Positions 30,362 to 39,927 are shown, counted from the first letter of the stretch. The stretch: 64,000 nucleotides of DNA from UBA4717 sp002404395 (GCA_937902275.1 CALFNW010000013.1:6242-70241), one strand, 5' to 3'. The notes: a model not told the origin generated them from the sequence alone. Numbers and translations: made by a program.

Positions 30362-32749
30362 ATGAAACTTTCTTTAAAATGGGCTTCCGATTACGTTGAC
30401 CTTTCGGACGTTACCGATCTCAAGGACTACTCCGAAAAGCTCACCTATATCGGTCAGAAGGTCGAAGGCTATGAAACACTCGGCGCCGACATTGAAAACG
30501 TGGTGGTCGGCAAAATTACGAAGATCGAAAAGCACCCGGACTCGGATCATCTGCTCATCTGCACGCTTGACCTCGGCGACGAGACCCGCCAGATCGTAAC
30601 CGGCGCGCAGAATGTCTTTGAAGGCGCGCTTGTGCCGGTCGCAAAAGCGCCGGCAAAGCTGCCGGGCGGCGTCGTGATCAAAGCGGGCAAGCTCCGCGGA
30701 GTGGAATCGAACGGTATGCTCTGTTCTATTGCCGAGCTCGGACTCACGCTGCATGAAGTGCCGTATGCGATCGAGGACGGCATACTTATAATCGAAGAAG
30801 ACTGCAAGCCGGGTGATGACATACACGATGTATATATGCTCACCGACAATGTAGTTGACTTTGAGATCACCTCAAACCGCCCCGACTGCCTGTCGGTAAT
30901 CGGACTCGCGCGTGAAACCGCAGTAAGCTACAACCGTGAGCTTAAGCTTCGCACGCCCCACGTAAACTTTACCCGTGGCGAGAAGGTCACCGAATATATC
31001 ACGGTTGACATAAAGAATGATAAAAAGTGCCCGAGATATACCGCGCGCGCCGTAAAAAACGTAAAGATCGCCCCCTCTCCGCTCTGGCTCAGAATGAGAC
31101 TGCGCGCTTCGGGAGTGCGTCCGATCAACAACATCGTCGATATCACAAACTACGTAATGCTTGAATACGGTCAGCCGATGCACGCTTTCGACTATTCCTG
31201 CCTTGAGGGCAGTCACATTACGGTAAGAGACGCCGAAGACGGCGAACGCTTCGTTTCGCTTGACAATACCGAGCATACGCTTGACAGAAACACGCTTGTT
31301 ATCGCCGATGACAAAAAGGCGGTAGCGCTTGCCGGCATAATGGGCGGCCTCAACAGCGAGATAAAAAACGATACCAAAACGGTAATATTCGAGAGCGCAA
31401 ACTTTGAAGGCAGTACGGTAAGGATCTCCGCAAAGGCGCAGGGCATGAGAACCGAAAGCTCCGCGCGCTTTGAAAAAGGACTTGACGCCGAAAATACGCT
31501 TGCCGCACTTGACCGCGCCTGCGAGCTTGTGGAAATGCTCGGCGCCGGCGAAGTCGTAGAGGGCACGATCGACGTATATCCGGGCAAGAAAGCGCCCATC
31601 GTCGTAAAGCTTGAAGCCGACAAGATCAACCGCTTCCTCGGACTTGACGTTGACGCCGACTATATGAAACGTGTGCTTACCGCGATCGGCTTTACGATCG
31701 ACGGAGACAATATTATCGTTCCGAGCTTCAGAGTCGATATCGGATGCATGAACGATATTGCCGAAGAAGTGTTGCGCATTTACGGCTACAATACCATAAA
31801 AGCTACAAACTTTAAAGCCGAGATCGCTCCGGGTCATCTCGGCGACAGATACAGATTTGAACTGCTCTGCCACGAAGTGCTTATCGCTTCCGGACTGCAC
31901 GAGTGCGAGACCTTCTCGTTCATCAGCCCGAAGAATTACGATAAGATCAGACTGCCTGAGAACAGTCCGCTCAGAAAATCGGTCGTTATCAAAAACCCGC
32001 TCGGCGAGGATACGAGCGTTATGAGAACGACCGCCGTTCCCTCAATGCTTGACGTGCTTGCCCACAACTGCAACTACCACGATTCGGGAGTTGCTATGTA
32101 CGAAGTGGCAACTACGTACATTCCAAGTGAAGACCCGTCAAAACTTCCCGCCGAACCTAAGCGCATAGTAATAGGCACAATGCGTGACGGCGATTTCTTC
32201 GACCTTAAAGGCATGGTCGCCGCACTGCTTGAGCGCGCCGGGATTAAAGGCGAAAAATACACTGCCTGCACCGATGACCCGACATACCATCCCGGACGTT
32301 GCGCAGATGTAAGCGTCGGCGACAAATATATCGGCCGCTTCGGCGAGATCCATCCCGATGTACTTGACACATACGGAATTGACTCGCCTGCATACATCGC
32401 CGATCTCTCGCTTGACTCGCTGTTTGAGCTTGCACACACCGATAAGGAATATCATCCGCTTCCCAAATATCCGGCGGCAGTGCGCGATCTTGCCTTTGTG
32501 TGCGACGATGAGCTTGAAGTCGGAACTATCGAGGAGGTGATCGCCAAGGCGGATCGCAAGACCATCGAAAGCGTTACGCTGTTTGACGTCTACCGCGGTC
32601 CTCAGGTAGGCGAAGGCAAAAAGAGCGTTGCTTTCAATATAACGATGCGCAGTGCCGACCATACGCTGACAGTCGAGGAAGCCGACAAGACCCTGAAAAA
32701 GGTGCTGACTTTGCTTGAGCGCGAACTCGGTCTGACTCTCAGAAAGTAA
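30362..32749 (+). CDS. pheT: Phenylalanyl-tRNA synthetase beta subunit
   Basis: A 795-residue subunit of the alpha2-beta2 enzyme. Domains in order: EMAP-like tRNA-binding domain (residues about 40-150), B3/B4 editing region, B5 domain, class II-like core (IAEEVLRIYGYNTI onward) and the C-terminal ferredoxin-fold anticodon-binding domain (HPLPKYPAAVRDLAFVCDDE to end). Editing-region residues such as RMRLRASGVRPINNIVDITNYVMLEYGQPMHAFD are intact. Start at 30362 follows GGGAG. Full length. Confidence 0.96.
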   Translation: MKLSLKWASDYVDLSDVTDLKDYSEKLTYIGQKVEGYETLGADIENVVVGKITKIEKHPDSDHLLICTLDLGDETRQIVTGAQNVFEGALVPVAKAPAKLPGGVVIKAGKLRGVESNGMLCSIAELGLTLHEVPYAIEDGILIIEEDCKPGDDIHDVYMLTDNVVDFEITSNRPDCLSVIGLARETAVSYNRELKLRTPHVNFTRGEKVTEYITVDIKNDKKCPRYTARAVKNVKIAPSPLWLRMRLRASGVRPINNIVDITNYVMLEYGQPMHAFDYSCLEGSHITVRDAEDGERFVSLDNTEHTLDRNTLVIADDKKAVALAGIMGGLNSEIKNDTKTVIFESANFEGSTVRISAKAQGMRTESSARFEKGLDAENTLAALDRACELVEMLGAGEVVEGTIDVYPGKKAPIVVKLEADKINRFLGLDVDADYMKRVLTAIGFTIDGDNIIVPSFRVDIGCMNDIAEEVLRIYGYNTIKATNFKAEIAPGHLGDRYRFELLCHEVLIASGLHECETFSFISPKNYDKIRLPENSPLRKSVVIKNPLGEDTSVMRTTAVPSMLDVLAHNCNYHDSGVAMYEVATTYIPSEDPSKLPAEPKRIVIGTMRDGDFFDLKGMVAALLERAGIKGEKYTACTDDPTYHPGRCADVSVGDKYIGRFGEIHPDVLDTYGIDSPAYIADLSLDSLFELAHTDKEYHPLPKYPAAVRDLAFVCDDELEVGTIEEVIAKADRKTIESVTLFDVYRGPQVGEGKKSVAFNITMRSADHTLTVEEADKTLKKVLTLLERELGLTLRK

Positions 32750-32803
32750 AAGACGGTAGCTCAAAGCATCCCGCGAAATACGACCTTATAAAAAGTATAT
32801 AGC

Positions 32804-32845
32804 AAATCGCCGCAAGCATCAGCACACTTGCGGCGATTTCTTTGT
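32804..32845 (+). terminator. Terminator after pheT
   Basis: AAATCGCCGCAAG (32804-32816) pairs with CTTGCGGCGATTT (32827-32839), followed by CTTTGTTTTC. Confidence 0.85.
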
Positions 32846-32888
32846 TTTCATTCAACTCTTCAAATATTGAATCCTTCCCCTTTACAGC

Positions 32889-32927
32889 GAAAACCGTCAC
32901 GCTATCACAGCGTGACGGTTTTCTTTT
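32889..32927. terminator. Second terminator between convergent pheT and beta-helix gene
   Basis: GAAAACCGTCACGCT (32889-32903) pairs perfectly with AGCGTGACGGTTTTC (32909-32923) around ATCAC, followed by TTTT. It lies next to the stop of the minus-strand gene and can act on both strands. Confidence 0.85.
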
Positions 32928-35172
32928 AAGCCTCAAAGGTTTTCGGTGCCTTTGCATGAGTATAGTAAAATTTATTTTCGCCGAACGCGCCCGACTCGTA
33001 CATTTCACCGAGCGTAGCTTCGTCATAATAGTATACCGCGAGTCCGCCCTTGCCTATTGCGTACTCGGTTCCGAGTAAAGCCAGCGGACTGCCGAGATCC
33101 TTGATGATCGTATTGTTGCGCCAATTAAATCCCATGCCGTTGCCGGTGTGGGTCGGCACTGCCTTTTGCAGATACTTTCTGATATACCACATGGCGTTGT
33201 CTTCTATATACGCGTTTTCATATACCGCGTTTGTCTGACCTCCGCCGTAAAACATATTATAATCGGTCTTCTGATGATTATAACCGCCGATGATGCCGTA
33301 GCCCGACTTGCGACAAAGATTATCGTAAAGCCTGATATTTGAAAGCACCGCAAAGCGCGAGCGGTCGCATTGTGCAGTCGTGCACCATACTTCAAGCGGA
33401 GAGTTGCATTTTTCTATCGCATTACCGTATATTTCAATATCATTTTCAAGAATTGACCGACCCTCGGAAAGACCGCCCTGCCACTGCACGGTAGGTCCGC
33501 AGTCAAAACATTCGTAAACATAGTTGTTATAGACACGATAGTGCTCACAACCGCCGAATATTTCGATCGCATTGCCGTAACGGGTATTTTTGCTTTCCGG
33601 GTAATGCTGAAGCGAGCCGCCGATAAAACCGACCTCACAGTTTCGCACCGTCAGATTCTCGCAAGTTCCCGCGCCGATACCGTGGCTGCCGGTAAAACGC
33701 AGACAAAGATTGTCTATGGTAACGCCGCTTTTTGCGTTAACTGCGTTTCCGTGAGTCGAAAGTTCAATCGAGCTAAACCGCTCACCCGGATTTCCGTGCA
33801 GTGAATACAGATAAAGGGTCTCGTCTTCGTAATTGTGAACGTATTCAAGATCATGGGAAAGCACCTCGGGACCCTTCATAGGCTCAGACTCACGATACCA
33901 ATACTCAATACCGTTTGACGTGTAGCCGTTGTCACCCGCACGGTTCACCGCATCATTTCCGAATTCCTTCAGTACCCTCGCGCCAAACGCTGCGCCTTCA
34001 TCGAACACAATATTTCCGACATCGTTACGATATGGAATCTTCTCGCAGAAACGGTAAAGTCCGGGTTTGCCGCACTCAATCCATTTGTCTTTACCCGAAG
34101 CATCTATCGAACCGCGAATCTCGGGCTTCTTGCCCTCGCCCCACGCGCTGTAGGTTACTCCGACTGTCGTAGTCAACTGCTCATGCCATACATCACCGCG
34201 CTTAAACAACACTACATCACCGACTCCGAGCGCAAGCGCATCAAGCGAAGCAATCGTTTTTTTCGGATGCGATGCGTCAAGTCCGCTGTTTAAGTCATCT
34301 CCGCTCTGCGAAAGGTAGATCGCCCGGCAACCCTCACCGCAGGTCCATTCGCTCTCGGTTGCGCGTATTTTTTCAACACGCGCGTCAAACTTCGCGTCAA
34401 GCTCGGCGATCAGCCCATCGGGCGCAGGTTCAAGATATTTGTCAAGCGGCGCCCGGCGCTCGCTTACGGGTGCAATTCCCTTTTCGGTATCAAGTATCTT
34501 CTGCACGGTCGCTTCGGACAGCTGACCTTTATACATTGCGAGCAGATCAATATTCAATTTTTCGCGCTTGTACCAGCCGCTTATCCTGCCTTTCGCAAGC
34601 TCAGCATCGCAATAAGCCTTTGCCGCTTCAATCGAATCAAAATACGCAAATTCACGATAAAATATCTCGTCTCCCGCACGGAAGCTTGCCTCGGTACCGA
34701 TAATCCCGAAAAAGGGATATACCGAAGAATTTGACGGCTTGTTGGTTGCACTTGAACGGAAGCAGGCGTCGCCCGCATCGCACGGAACTATCAGCGAATA
34801 CCACTTGTCCGAGGACGGCATCAGTTCGCATATATACTCACAGCGACCGGTTCTGAGACACATTGCGGTATGCGCGCTCGGATTCTTGTACGTGAGCACT
34901 GTCACCCGCGTTTTTTTCAGAAGTTCAACATATTTTATACGGTTTTCCGCCGCCTCACCCTCCTCATCACGGTTGTCGGCGGTAAAGCCCTGGTCATTCT
35001 GCATTGAGGTGAGCGATGTAAGCTTAAGCGCACACTCGTAGGAATCAAACTCCGGCTTAAAGCTGTGTGAATTGATCGGATAGCTGTCGCAGGCTTTCTT
35101 TGAATCGAATACAAGCTTACCGAGCGGCACAGCACTGCCGATTGTGCTCGGAGTCGTCACAAGATTTATCAT
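32926..35172 (-). CDS. Right-handed parallel beta-helix repeat protein
   Basis: A 748-residue protein. Residues about 1-260 form an unrecognised N-terminal region. From about 285 a beta-helix begins: AIYLSQSGDDLNSGLDASHPKKTIASLDAL is the usual first turn of such proteins (G-D-x-N-G...P-x-x-T), followed by repeated turns with VTIDNLCLRFTGSHGIGAG, NLTVRNCEVGFIGGS, YRVYNNYVYECFDCG and EIYGNAIEKCNSPLE. The fold is common in polysaccharide lyases and epimerases, but no catalytic motif was recognised. There is no signal peptide or sorting motif, so it looks cytoplasmic, which is odd for the fold. I use the ATG at 35172 after AGGA; the in-frame ATG at 35184 touches a start-proximal hairpin. Confidence 0.75.
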   Translation of the reverse strand: MINLVTTPSTIGSAVPLGKLVFDSKKACDSYPINSHSFKPEFDSYECALKLTSLTSMQNDQGFTADNRDEEGEAAENRIKYVELLKKTRVTVLTYKNPSAHTAMCLRTGRCEYICELMPSSDKWYSLIVPCDAGDACFRSSATNKPSNSSVYPFFGIIGTEASFRAGDEIFYREFAYFDSIEAAKAYCDAELAKGRISGWYKREKLNIDLLAMYKGQLSEATVQKILDTEKGIAPVSERRAPLDKYLEPAPDGLIAELDAKFDARVEKIRATESEWTCGEGCRAIYLSQSGDDLNSGLDASHPKKTIASLDALALGVGDVVLFKRGDVWHEQLTTTVGVTYSAWGEGKKPEIRGSIDASGKDKWIECGKPGLYRFCEKIPYRNDVGNIVFDEGAAFGARVLKEFGNDAVNRAGDNGYTSNGIEYWYRESEPMKGPEVLSHDLEYVHNYEDETLYLYSLHGNPGERFSSIELSTHGNAVNAKSGVTIDNLCLRFTGSHGIGAGTCENLTVRNCEVGFIGGSLQHYPESKNTRYGNAIEIFGGCEHYRVYNNYVYECFDCGPTVQWQGGLSEGRSILENDIEIYGNAIEKCNSPLEVWCTTAQCDRSRFAVLSNIRLYDNLCRKSGYGIIGGYNHQKTDYNMFYGGGQTNAVYENAYIEDNAMWYIRKYLQKAVPTHTGNGMGFNWRNNTIIKDLGSPLALLGTEYAIGKGGLAVYYYDEATLGEMYESGAFGENKFYYTHAKAPKTFEA

Positions 35173-35184
35173 AATATTCCTCAT

Positions 35185-35199
35185 GCCGCCGAAGGCGGC
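35185..35199 (-). promoter_or_regulatory. Start-proximal hairpin before the beta-helix gene
   Basis: On the minus strand GCCGCC-TTC-GGCGGC is followed by ATGAGGAATATT and ATG at 35172. A second hairpin CCGACC-AAA-GGTCGG lies just upstream (about 35211-35225). Confidence 0.72.
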
Positions 35200-35358
35200 G
35201 CATTATATTTGCCGACCTTTGGTCGGACACAAACCGGCGCGCGCCGTCAAGACCGTCACGCCGCACTTTTGGTTAATTATAGCACAGTGCAAAACTTAAA
35301 GTAAAGCGCATTTTTTCAAATATCGTATGCAAAAATTAACTTTTTTGTGCAAAAAAGA

Positions 35359-35388
35359 AAAAGCGGAGATCTGCAGATCTCCGCTTTT
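35359..35388. terminator. Terminator after the MsmK-type ATPase gene
   Basis: AAAAGCGGAGATC-TGCA-GATCTCCGCTTTT is a perfect palindrome. On the minus strand it runs into TTCTTTTTTG, so it mainly serves the ATPase gene at 35418. Confidence 0.9.
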
Positions 35389-35417
35389 AAACAAATCATC
35401 CAATCAACCGAATTAGA

Positions 35418-36533
35418 TCAGTGAACTATGCAACGCTCGGTGTCTTTATCGAAAATGTGAATTCTCGAAACATCAAGCGCAACCTTGATATGGTCGCCTG
35501 CTTTGGTGGTCGAACGGGCAGATACACGTGCAACCAGATTGATGTCCTCGCCGCCCTTGAGGTAGAGATAGATCTCTGCACCCATAAGCTCGGTAACGTC
35601 GACATCGGTTTCGATAACGCTCTCGGAAAGGCTCGAAAGATACATGGGCTCGTCGTGAATACACTCGGGACGGATACCGGCAACCACTTCCTTGCCGATA
35701 TATTCCTTGAGCGCCGGGTTCTGAGCCTTCTCGCTCGGAAGCTTTATTGCATTGTCGCCGAAGGTAAGGAATACATCGCTTCCCTTAGCTTCAAGCTTGC
35801 AGTTGATGAAGTTCATCTGAGGCGTGCCGATAAAGCCTGCGACGAAAATGTTGCAGGGCAGATCGTACAGACGCTGAGGAGTATCGACCTGTTGGATAAG
35901 TCCGTCCTTCATAACGACGATACGCGAAGCCATGGTCATAGCCTCGACCTGGTCGTGCGTAACGTAGATAAATGTTGTACCGAGGCTCTTATGTATCTTG
36001 GTAAGCTCGGTTCTCATGGCTGCACGCAGCTTAGCGTCGAGGTTTGAAAGCGGTTCGTCAAGCAGGAATACCTTAGGGTTACGGACGATAGCACGTCCGA
36101 GCGCAACTCTCTGCTTCTGACCGCCGGACAAAGCCTTCGGCTTTCTGTCAAGCAGGTGGGTAATATCAAGTATACGTGCGGCTTCTTCAACGCGGCGCTT
36201 GATCTCTTCCTTAGGAGTCTTGCGGAGCTTAAGGCCGAATGCCATGTTATCGAATACGCTCATGTGCGGATAAAGCGCGTAGTTCTGGAACACCATTGCG
36301 ATGTCTCTGTCCTTAGGCGCAACGTCGTTAACGAGTTTGTCGCCGATGAAAAGCTCACCCTCGGTGATCTCTTCAAGTCCTGCGATCATACGCAGTGTGG
36401 TGGACTTACCGCATCCGGAAGGTCCGACGAAAATGATGAACTCCTTGTCCTTGATATCAAGGCAGAAGTCGGAAACGGCGGTAACTCCGCCCGGGTATTT
36501 CTTATAAATATGCTTAAGGGAAAGGCTTGCCAT
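35418..36533 (-). CDS. Sugar ABC importer ATPase (MsmK/UgpC/MalK type)
   Basis: A 371-residue ATPase of the carbohydrate uptake CUT1 group. Walker A is GPSGCGKST (about residues 38-46), Q-loop in MVFQNYALYPHMSVFDNMAFGLKLRK, signature ALSGGQKQRV, Walker B VFLLDEPLSNLDAKLR, H-loop YVTHDQVEAMTMA. The C-terminal 130 residues are the OB-type regulatory domain (TOBE) with GIRPECIHDEP. No permease or binding protein is nearby, so it may be a shared ATPase that serves several sugar importers, as MsmK does in streptococci; that is inference. The ATG follows AGAGAGGAT and a start-proximal hairpin. Confidence 0.93.
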   Translation of the reverse strand: MASLSLKHIYKKYPGGVTAVSDFCLDIKDKEFIIFVGPSGCGKSTTLRMIAGLEEITEGELFIGDKLVNDVAPKDRDIAMVFQNYALYPHMSVFDNMAFGLKLRKTPKEEIKRRVEEAARILDITHLLDRKPKALSGGQKQRVALGRAIVRNPKVFLLDEPLSNLDAKLRAAMRTELTKIHKSLGTTFIYVTHDQVEAMTMASRIVVMKDGLIQQVDTPQRLYDLPCNIFVAGFIGTPQMNFINCKLEAKGSDVFLTFGDNAIKLPSEKAQNPALKEYIGKEVVAGIRPECIHDEPMYLSSLSESVIETDVDVTELMGAEIYLYLKGGEDINLVARVSARSTTKAGDHIKVALDVSRIHIFDKDTERCIVH

Positions 36534-36549
36534 GTTATGTATCCTCTCT

Positions 36550-36562
36550 CCGGCGCTGCCGG
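36550..36562 (-). promoter_or_regulatory. Start-proximal hairpin before the MsmK-type ATPase gene
   Basis: On the minus strand TTATTTGAA precedes CCGGC-AGC-GCCGG, then AGAGAGGATACATAAC and ATG. Stem sequence differs from the main classes but position and T-rich lead-in match. The rest of the 36534-36771 spacer shows no gene. Confidence 0.6.
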
Positions 36563-36771
36563 TTCAAATAATTGACTTTCGCTCGGTGATATCTCACACC
36601 GCTACGAGTAATATTGTATCAGATTTCCACGCAGATTGGAAGTGGCATTTTCCCGAATTTGCGCCCGAGTTTTTGTGTAATTTGACGGATAATCCGCTTG
36701 ATTTCGGCTTTATGCAAAAAATGCTGCAAATTTCACTCTAATTTATTAGATTTTTTGAATCAGACACCGTC

Positions 36772-38925
36772 TCACTTATTTTTCATGGTAAGTGCGATGC
36801 GCTTTTTTATCGGGTCAACGCTCTTGACCGTGACGTTTACAATATCGCCGACCGAAAGCACCTGCGACGGGTGCTTTATATAATGATCCGAGATCTCCGA
36901 TATGTGCACAAGTCCGTCCTGATGCACGCCGATGTCCACAAATGCGCCGAAGTCAATAACATTTCGCACCGTGCCCGTGAATTTCATTCCCGGCTTCAGG
37001 TCGGCAATGTCCATAACATCATCGCGCAGAATCGGCGCGGGAAGCGAATCGCGCACATCTCTGCCCGGTTTTTCAAGCTCGCCGATAATGTCTTCAAGCG
37101 TCGGCACGCCGATCCCGAGTTTTTCGGCAACCACGGTAAGTCCCTGCGACTCGACCTTTGCACGCAATGCCGAAAGCCCGGATTCTCTTACGTCGCGCTC
37201 GGTGTAACCGAACATTTCAAGCAATGACTTAGCGGCTGAATAGGACTCGGGATGTACGCCCGTGTTGTCGAAGATCTCCTTGGATTCGGGAACGCGCAGA
37301 AAGCCCGCGCACTGTTCGAACGCCTTGTCGCCGATCCTCGGCACTTTTTTGAGCTCGCGGCGATTTTTGAACTCTCCGTTTTCTTCACGGTACTTTACTA
37401 TATTCTTCGCGCTTGCGGCGTTTATGCCCGAAATATGCTCAAGCAGTGAATGTGACGCAGTGTTTATGTCCACACCGACGCTGTTTACGCAATCCTCGAC
37501 CACGCCGGCAAGCGATTCGTCAAGCCGCGCGCTTTTCATATCATGCTGATATTGCCCTACGCCGATCGACTTCGGATCGATCTTGACAAGCTCGGCAAGC
37601 GGATCCTGCAGGCGGCGTGCTATTGATACCGCGCTGCGTTGCGTGACGTCGAAATCGGGAAACTCCTCCGAAGCCAGCTTTGACGCCGAGTACACGGAAG
37701 CGCCCGCCTCGCTGACCATCGCGTAACGAACATCGGAATCAAGTTCCTTTAACACTCCCGCAACAAATATCTCGCTCTCCTTTGAAGCCGTTCCGTTTCC
37801 GATCGCTATAAGCTCTACGCCGTAAGTTCCGATGAGCCGCTTGACGATCCTTGCGGATTCTTCGATCCGCTCCTGAGGCTTGGTCGGATATATCACCGCC
37901 GTGTCAAGCACCTTTCCGGTCTTATCGACCACGGCAAGCTTACAGCCGGTACGGTATCCGGGGTCAAGTCCGAGCACAGTCCTGCCTTTGATCGGAGGCT
38001 GCATTAGCAAATGCTTGAGATTGTCGGAAAACAGCTTTATCGCGCCTTCGCTTGCTTTGTCAAACAGCATTGACCGCACCTCGTTTTCGACCGAGGGCTT
38101 AATAAGCCGCTGATATCCGTCAATGACCGCCTCGCGCACATATTTTGCCGCCGGGCTGTCGGTGGCGGTTATCACATTATACATCAGATAGTTTAAAGCA
38201 ACTTCCTCGGAAAGCACGGCATCCACCTTAAGGAAGCCCTCCTTTTCGCCGCGGTTGAGCGCAAGGATACGGTGATCGGCAATGCTTTTGATGCCTTCGC
38301 TGTAATCATAGTACATCGAATACACCGAGTCCTCATCCTTTGCCGCTTTTGAAGAGATCACGCCGAAATCAAAAAACATTTCGCGCAGATCGCGCCTGTA
38401 GTCGGCGTTGTCCGAAACCGTCTCGGCAATAATGTCTCTCGCGCCTGCAAGCGCGGCGGTCTCATCCTCCACGCCTTTTTCAGGATCAACAAAGCCCTCG
38501 GCAAGCGTTTCGATCGACGGCTCGTAATGCTCTCTCTGCTCAAGCAGGAGCACCGCAAGCGGTTCAAGTCCGCGCTCCTTTGCTATGCTCGCGCGCGTGC
38601 GCCGCTTCTGCTTGAACGGACGGTATATGTCCTCTACCTCTGCAAGGATCTGTGCCCCTTCAAGTGCCGACGCGATCTCATCGGTCATTTTGCCCTGCTC
38701 GGTAATCGAAGCGGCAACCTCCGCTTTACGCGCTTCAAGGTTGCGCAAATACGTCAGTCTGTCAAACAGTTCGCGCAAAGTCACATCATCCATTGAACCC
38801 GTGACCTCTTTGCGGTATCTGGCGATAAACGGTATGGTATTGCCGTCGTCTATCAGCTCGATCGTTTTTTCAAGTCTCGATATCGGAAGTCCAAGCTCCT
38901 CAGACAGCTTATTTATAATATTCAT
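36772..38925 (-). CDS. tex: Tex-like S1 RNA-binding protein
   Basis: A 717-residue Tex/YdcI protein, a conserved nucleic-acid-binding factor linked to transcription. Order of parts: N-terminal helical region with IPFIARYRKEVTGSMDD (about 30-46), YqgF/RNase H-like domain beginning RTVLGLDPGYRTGCKLAVVDKTGKV, paired helix-hairpin-helix motifs (HLLEHISGINAASAKNIVKYREENG and RELKKVPRIGDKAFEQCAGFLR), and a C-terminal S1 domain (LKPGMKFTGTVRNVIDFGAFVDIGVHQDGLVHISE). Full length. I take the ATG at 38925, after AGGAAC; the in-frame ATG at 38937 touches the hairpin. Confidence 0.94.
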   Translation of the reverse strand: MNIINKLSEELGLPISRLEKTIELIDDGNTIPFIARYRKEVTGSMDDVTLRELFDRLTYLRNLEARKAEVAASITEQGKMTDEIASALEGAQILAEVEDIYRPFKQKRRTRASIAKERGLEPLAVLLLEQREHYEPSIETLAEGFVDPEKGVEDETAALAGARDIIAETVSDNADYRRDLREMFFDFGVISSKAAKDEDSVYSMYYDYSEGIKSIADHRILALNRGEKEGFLKVDAVLSEEVALNYLMYNVITATDSPAAKYVREAVIDGYQRLIKPSVENEVRSMLFDKASEGAIKLFSDNLKHLLMQPPIKGRTVLGLDPGYRTGCKLAVVDKTGKVLDTAVIYPTKPQERIEESARIVKRLIGTYGVELIAIGNGTASKESEIFVAGVLKELDSDVRYAMVSEAGASVYSASKLASEEFPDFDVTQRSAVSIARRLQDPLAELVKIDPKSIGVGQYQHDMKSARLDESLAGVVEDCVNSVGVDINTASHSLLEHISGINAASAKNIVKYREENGEFKNRRELKKVPRIGDKAFEQCAGFLRVPESKEIFDNTGVHPESYSAAKSLLEMFGYTERDVRESGLSALRAKVESQGLTVVAEKLGIGVPTLEDIIGELEKPGRDVRDSLPAPILRDDVMDIADLKPGMKFTGTVRNVIDFGAFVDIGVHQDGLVHISEISDHYIKHPSQVLSVGDIVNVTVKSVDPIKKRIALTMKNK

Positions 38926-38937
38926 TATGTTCCTCAT

Positions 38938-38952
38938 GCCGGCGTTGCCGGC
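38938..38952 (-). promoter_or_regulatory. Start-proximal hairpin before tex
   Basis: On the minus strand GCCGGC-AAC-GCCGGC is followed by ATGAGGAACATA and ATG at 38925. AGGA gives the ribosome site. Confidence 0.7.
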
Positions 38953-38978
38953 TCGTGTGCCAATATGTTTACCCGCAT

Positions 38979-39701
38979 TTATATTCGTCGGAAAGCCGTC
39001 AATGACCGCAGCTTTGAAACTTCACTCTCGGTCAGTTCGCGGTATTCCCCTCGTCCGAGCGCACGATCAAGCGTCAGGCTACCGAAAGATATGCGCTCAA
39101 GCGAGGTGATCTTGTTGCCGAGCGCGCCGAACATACGCTTTATCTGATGATATTTTCCCTCGGTCAGCGTGATCTCGCCGCTTTGTCGGTCGTCTCCGAC
39201 CTTAAGCCTTGATTTTTTCGTTTTATATCCGTCCGCAAGCTCGATTCCGTCCTCAAGCCTTGATACGTCCGCTTCAGTCAGCGGATCCGCGCACCCGAAG
39301 CGGTATATCTTGTCCACATGACGTTTAGGCGACAGAAGCAAATGCGCAAGCTCGCCGTCGTTCGTGAGCAACATAAGACCCACGGTGTCGCGGTCAAGTC
39401 TGCCGCACGGGAAAAGTCCGAGCTTTGAATACTCGTCGCCGAGCAGCTCGGTCACACATCTGTCTCCCGGCGCTTCGGTCGCGCTGACGTATCCGCTTGG
39501 CTTGTTAAGCATTATGTAAACGAACCTGCGGTATACGATCCGCTCGCCGCGCAGGGTCAGCTCATCGCGCTCCGGATCAATATGAACGTCGCTTTTTGTG
39601 ATTATTTTGCCGTTGACGGCGATCTCTCCGCGCCGCGCCGCCTTTGCCGCTTCGCTCCGCGTCGATCTTCCGCATTCGCTAAGGAATTTATCAATTCTCA
39701 T
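38979..39701 (-). CDS. Ribosomal pseudouridine synthase (RsuA/RluB family)
   Basis: A 240-residue enzyme that converts a uridine of rRNA to pseudouridine. The S4 RNA-binding domain (residues 1-60, MRIDKFLSECGRSTRSEAAK) is followed by the catalytic domain, with the active-site aspartate in GRLDRDTVGLMLLTNDG and later ITLTEGKYHQIKRMFGALG. It most resembles RsuA, which modifies 16S rRNA, although RluB/RluF cannot be excluded. No Shine-Dalgarno sequence is visible before the ATG. Downstream of a small membrane-peptide gene, upstream of tex. Confidence 0.9.
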   Translation of the reverse strand: MRIDKFLSECGRSTRSEAAKAARRGEIAVNGKIITKSDVHIDPERDELTLRGERIVYRRFVYIMLNKPSGYVSATEAPGDRCVTELLGDEYSKLGLFPCGRLDRDTVGLMLLTNDGELAHLLLSPKRHVDKIYRFGCADPLTEADVSRLEDGIELADGYKTKKSRLKVGDDRQSGEITLTEGKYHQIKRMFGALGNKITSLERISFGSLTLDRALGRGEYRELTESEVSKLRSLTAFRRI

Positions 39702-39739
39702 TTTTCATACCGTAACTTACAATCCGAACAAACGCCGTT

Positions 39740-39874
39740 TCAGAATCTTACCACGTTAACTATGATTATCCCGGCAATCAGTGCTCCGAGCACGAATACC
39801 GCAAGCGAAATATAAAATGCGCCCAAAAAGTCGCTCTTTGCATATTTCGACGGTTTCCTATCTTCTTTATTCAT
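39740..39874 (-). CDS. Predicted 44-residue single-span membrane peptide
   Basis: A small reading frame whose product starts MNKEDRKPSKYAKSDFLG, a basic cytosolic N-terminus, and continues with one hydrophobic helix (AFYISLAVFVLGALIAGIIIV, residues about 20-40) and a short NVVRF end. The pattern (charged lead, one span, good codon use, snug position between two minus-strand genes, CAGGTCGG before the ATG) supports a real gene. I do not recognise a family. It lies 38 bases upstream of the pseudouridine synthase gene and 51 bases after the serine hydrolase gene. Confidence 0.6.
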   Translation of the reverse strand: MNKEDRKPSKYAKSDFLGAFYISLAVFVLGALIAGIIIVNVVRF

Positions 39875-39911
39875 TATCCGACCTGCCGCATCGTTTTTTA
39901 CAAGTATGCGC

Positions 39912-39927
39912 AAAATCCGCGGATTTT
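39912..39927 (-). terminator. Weak hairpin at the end of the serine hydrolase gene
   Basis: AAAATCCGCGGATTTT is a perfect palindrome that includes the stop codon of the serine hydrolase; only TTTTGCGC follows on the minus strand. Confidence 0.35.

Noticed and set aside
32926..35172. Pectate lyase
   Set aside because: The beta-helix fold is visible but no pectate lyase catalytic or calcium motif and no secretion signal were found.
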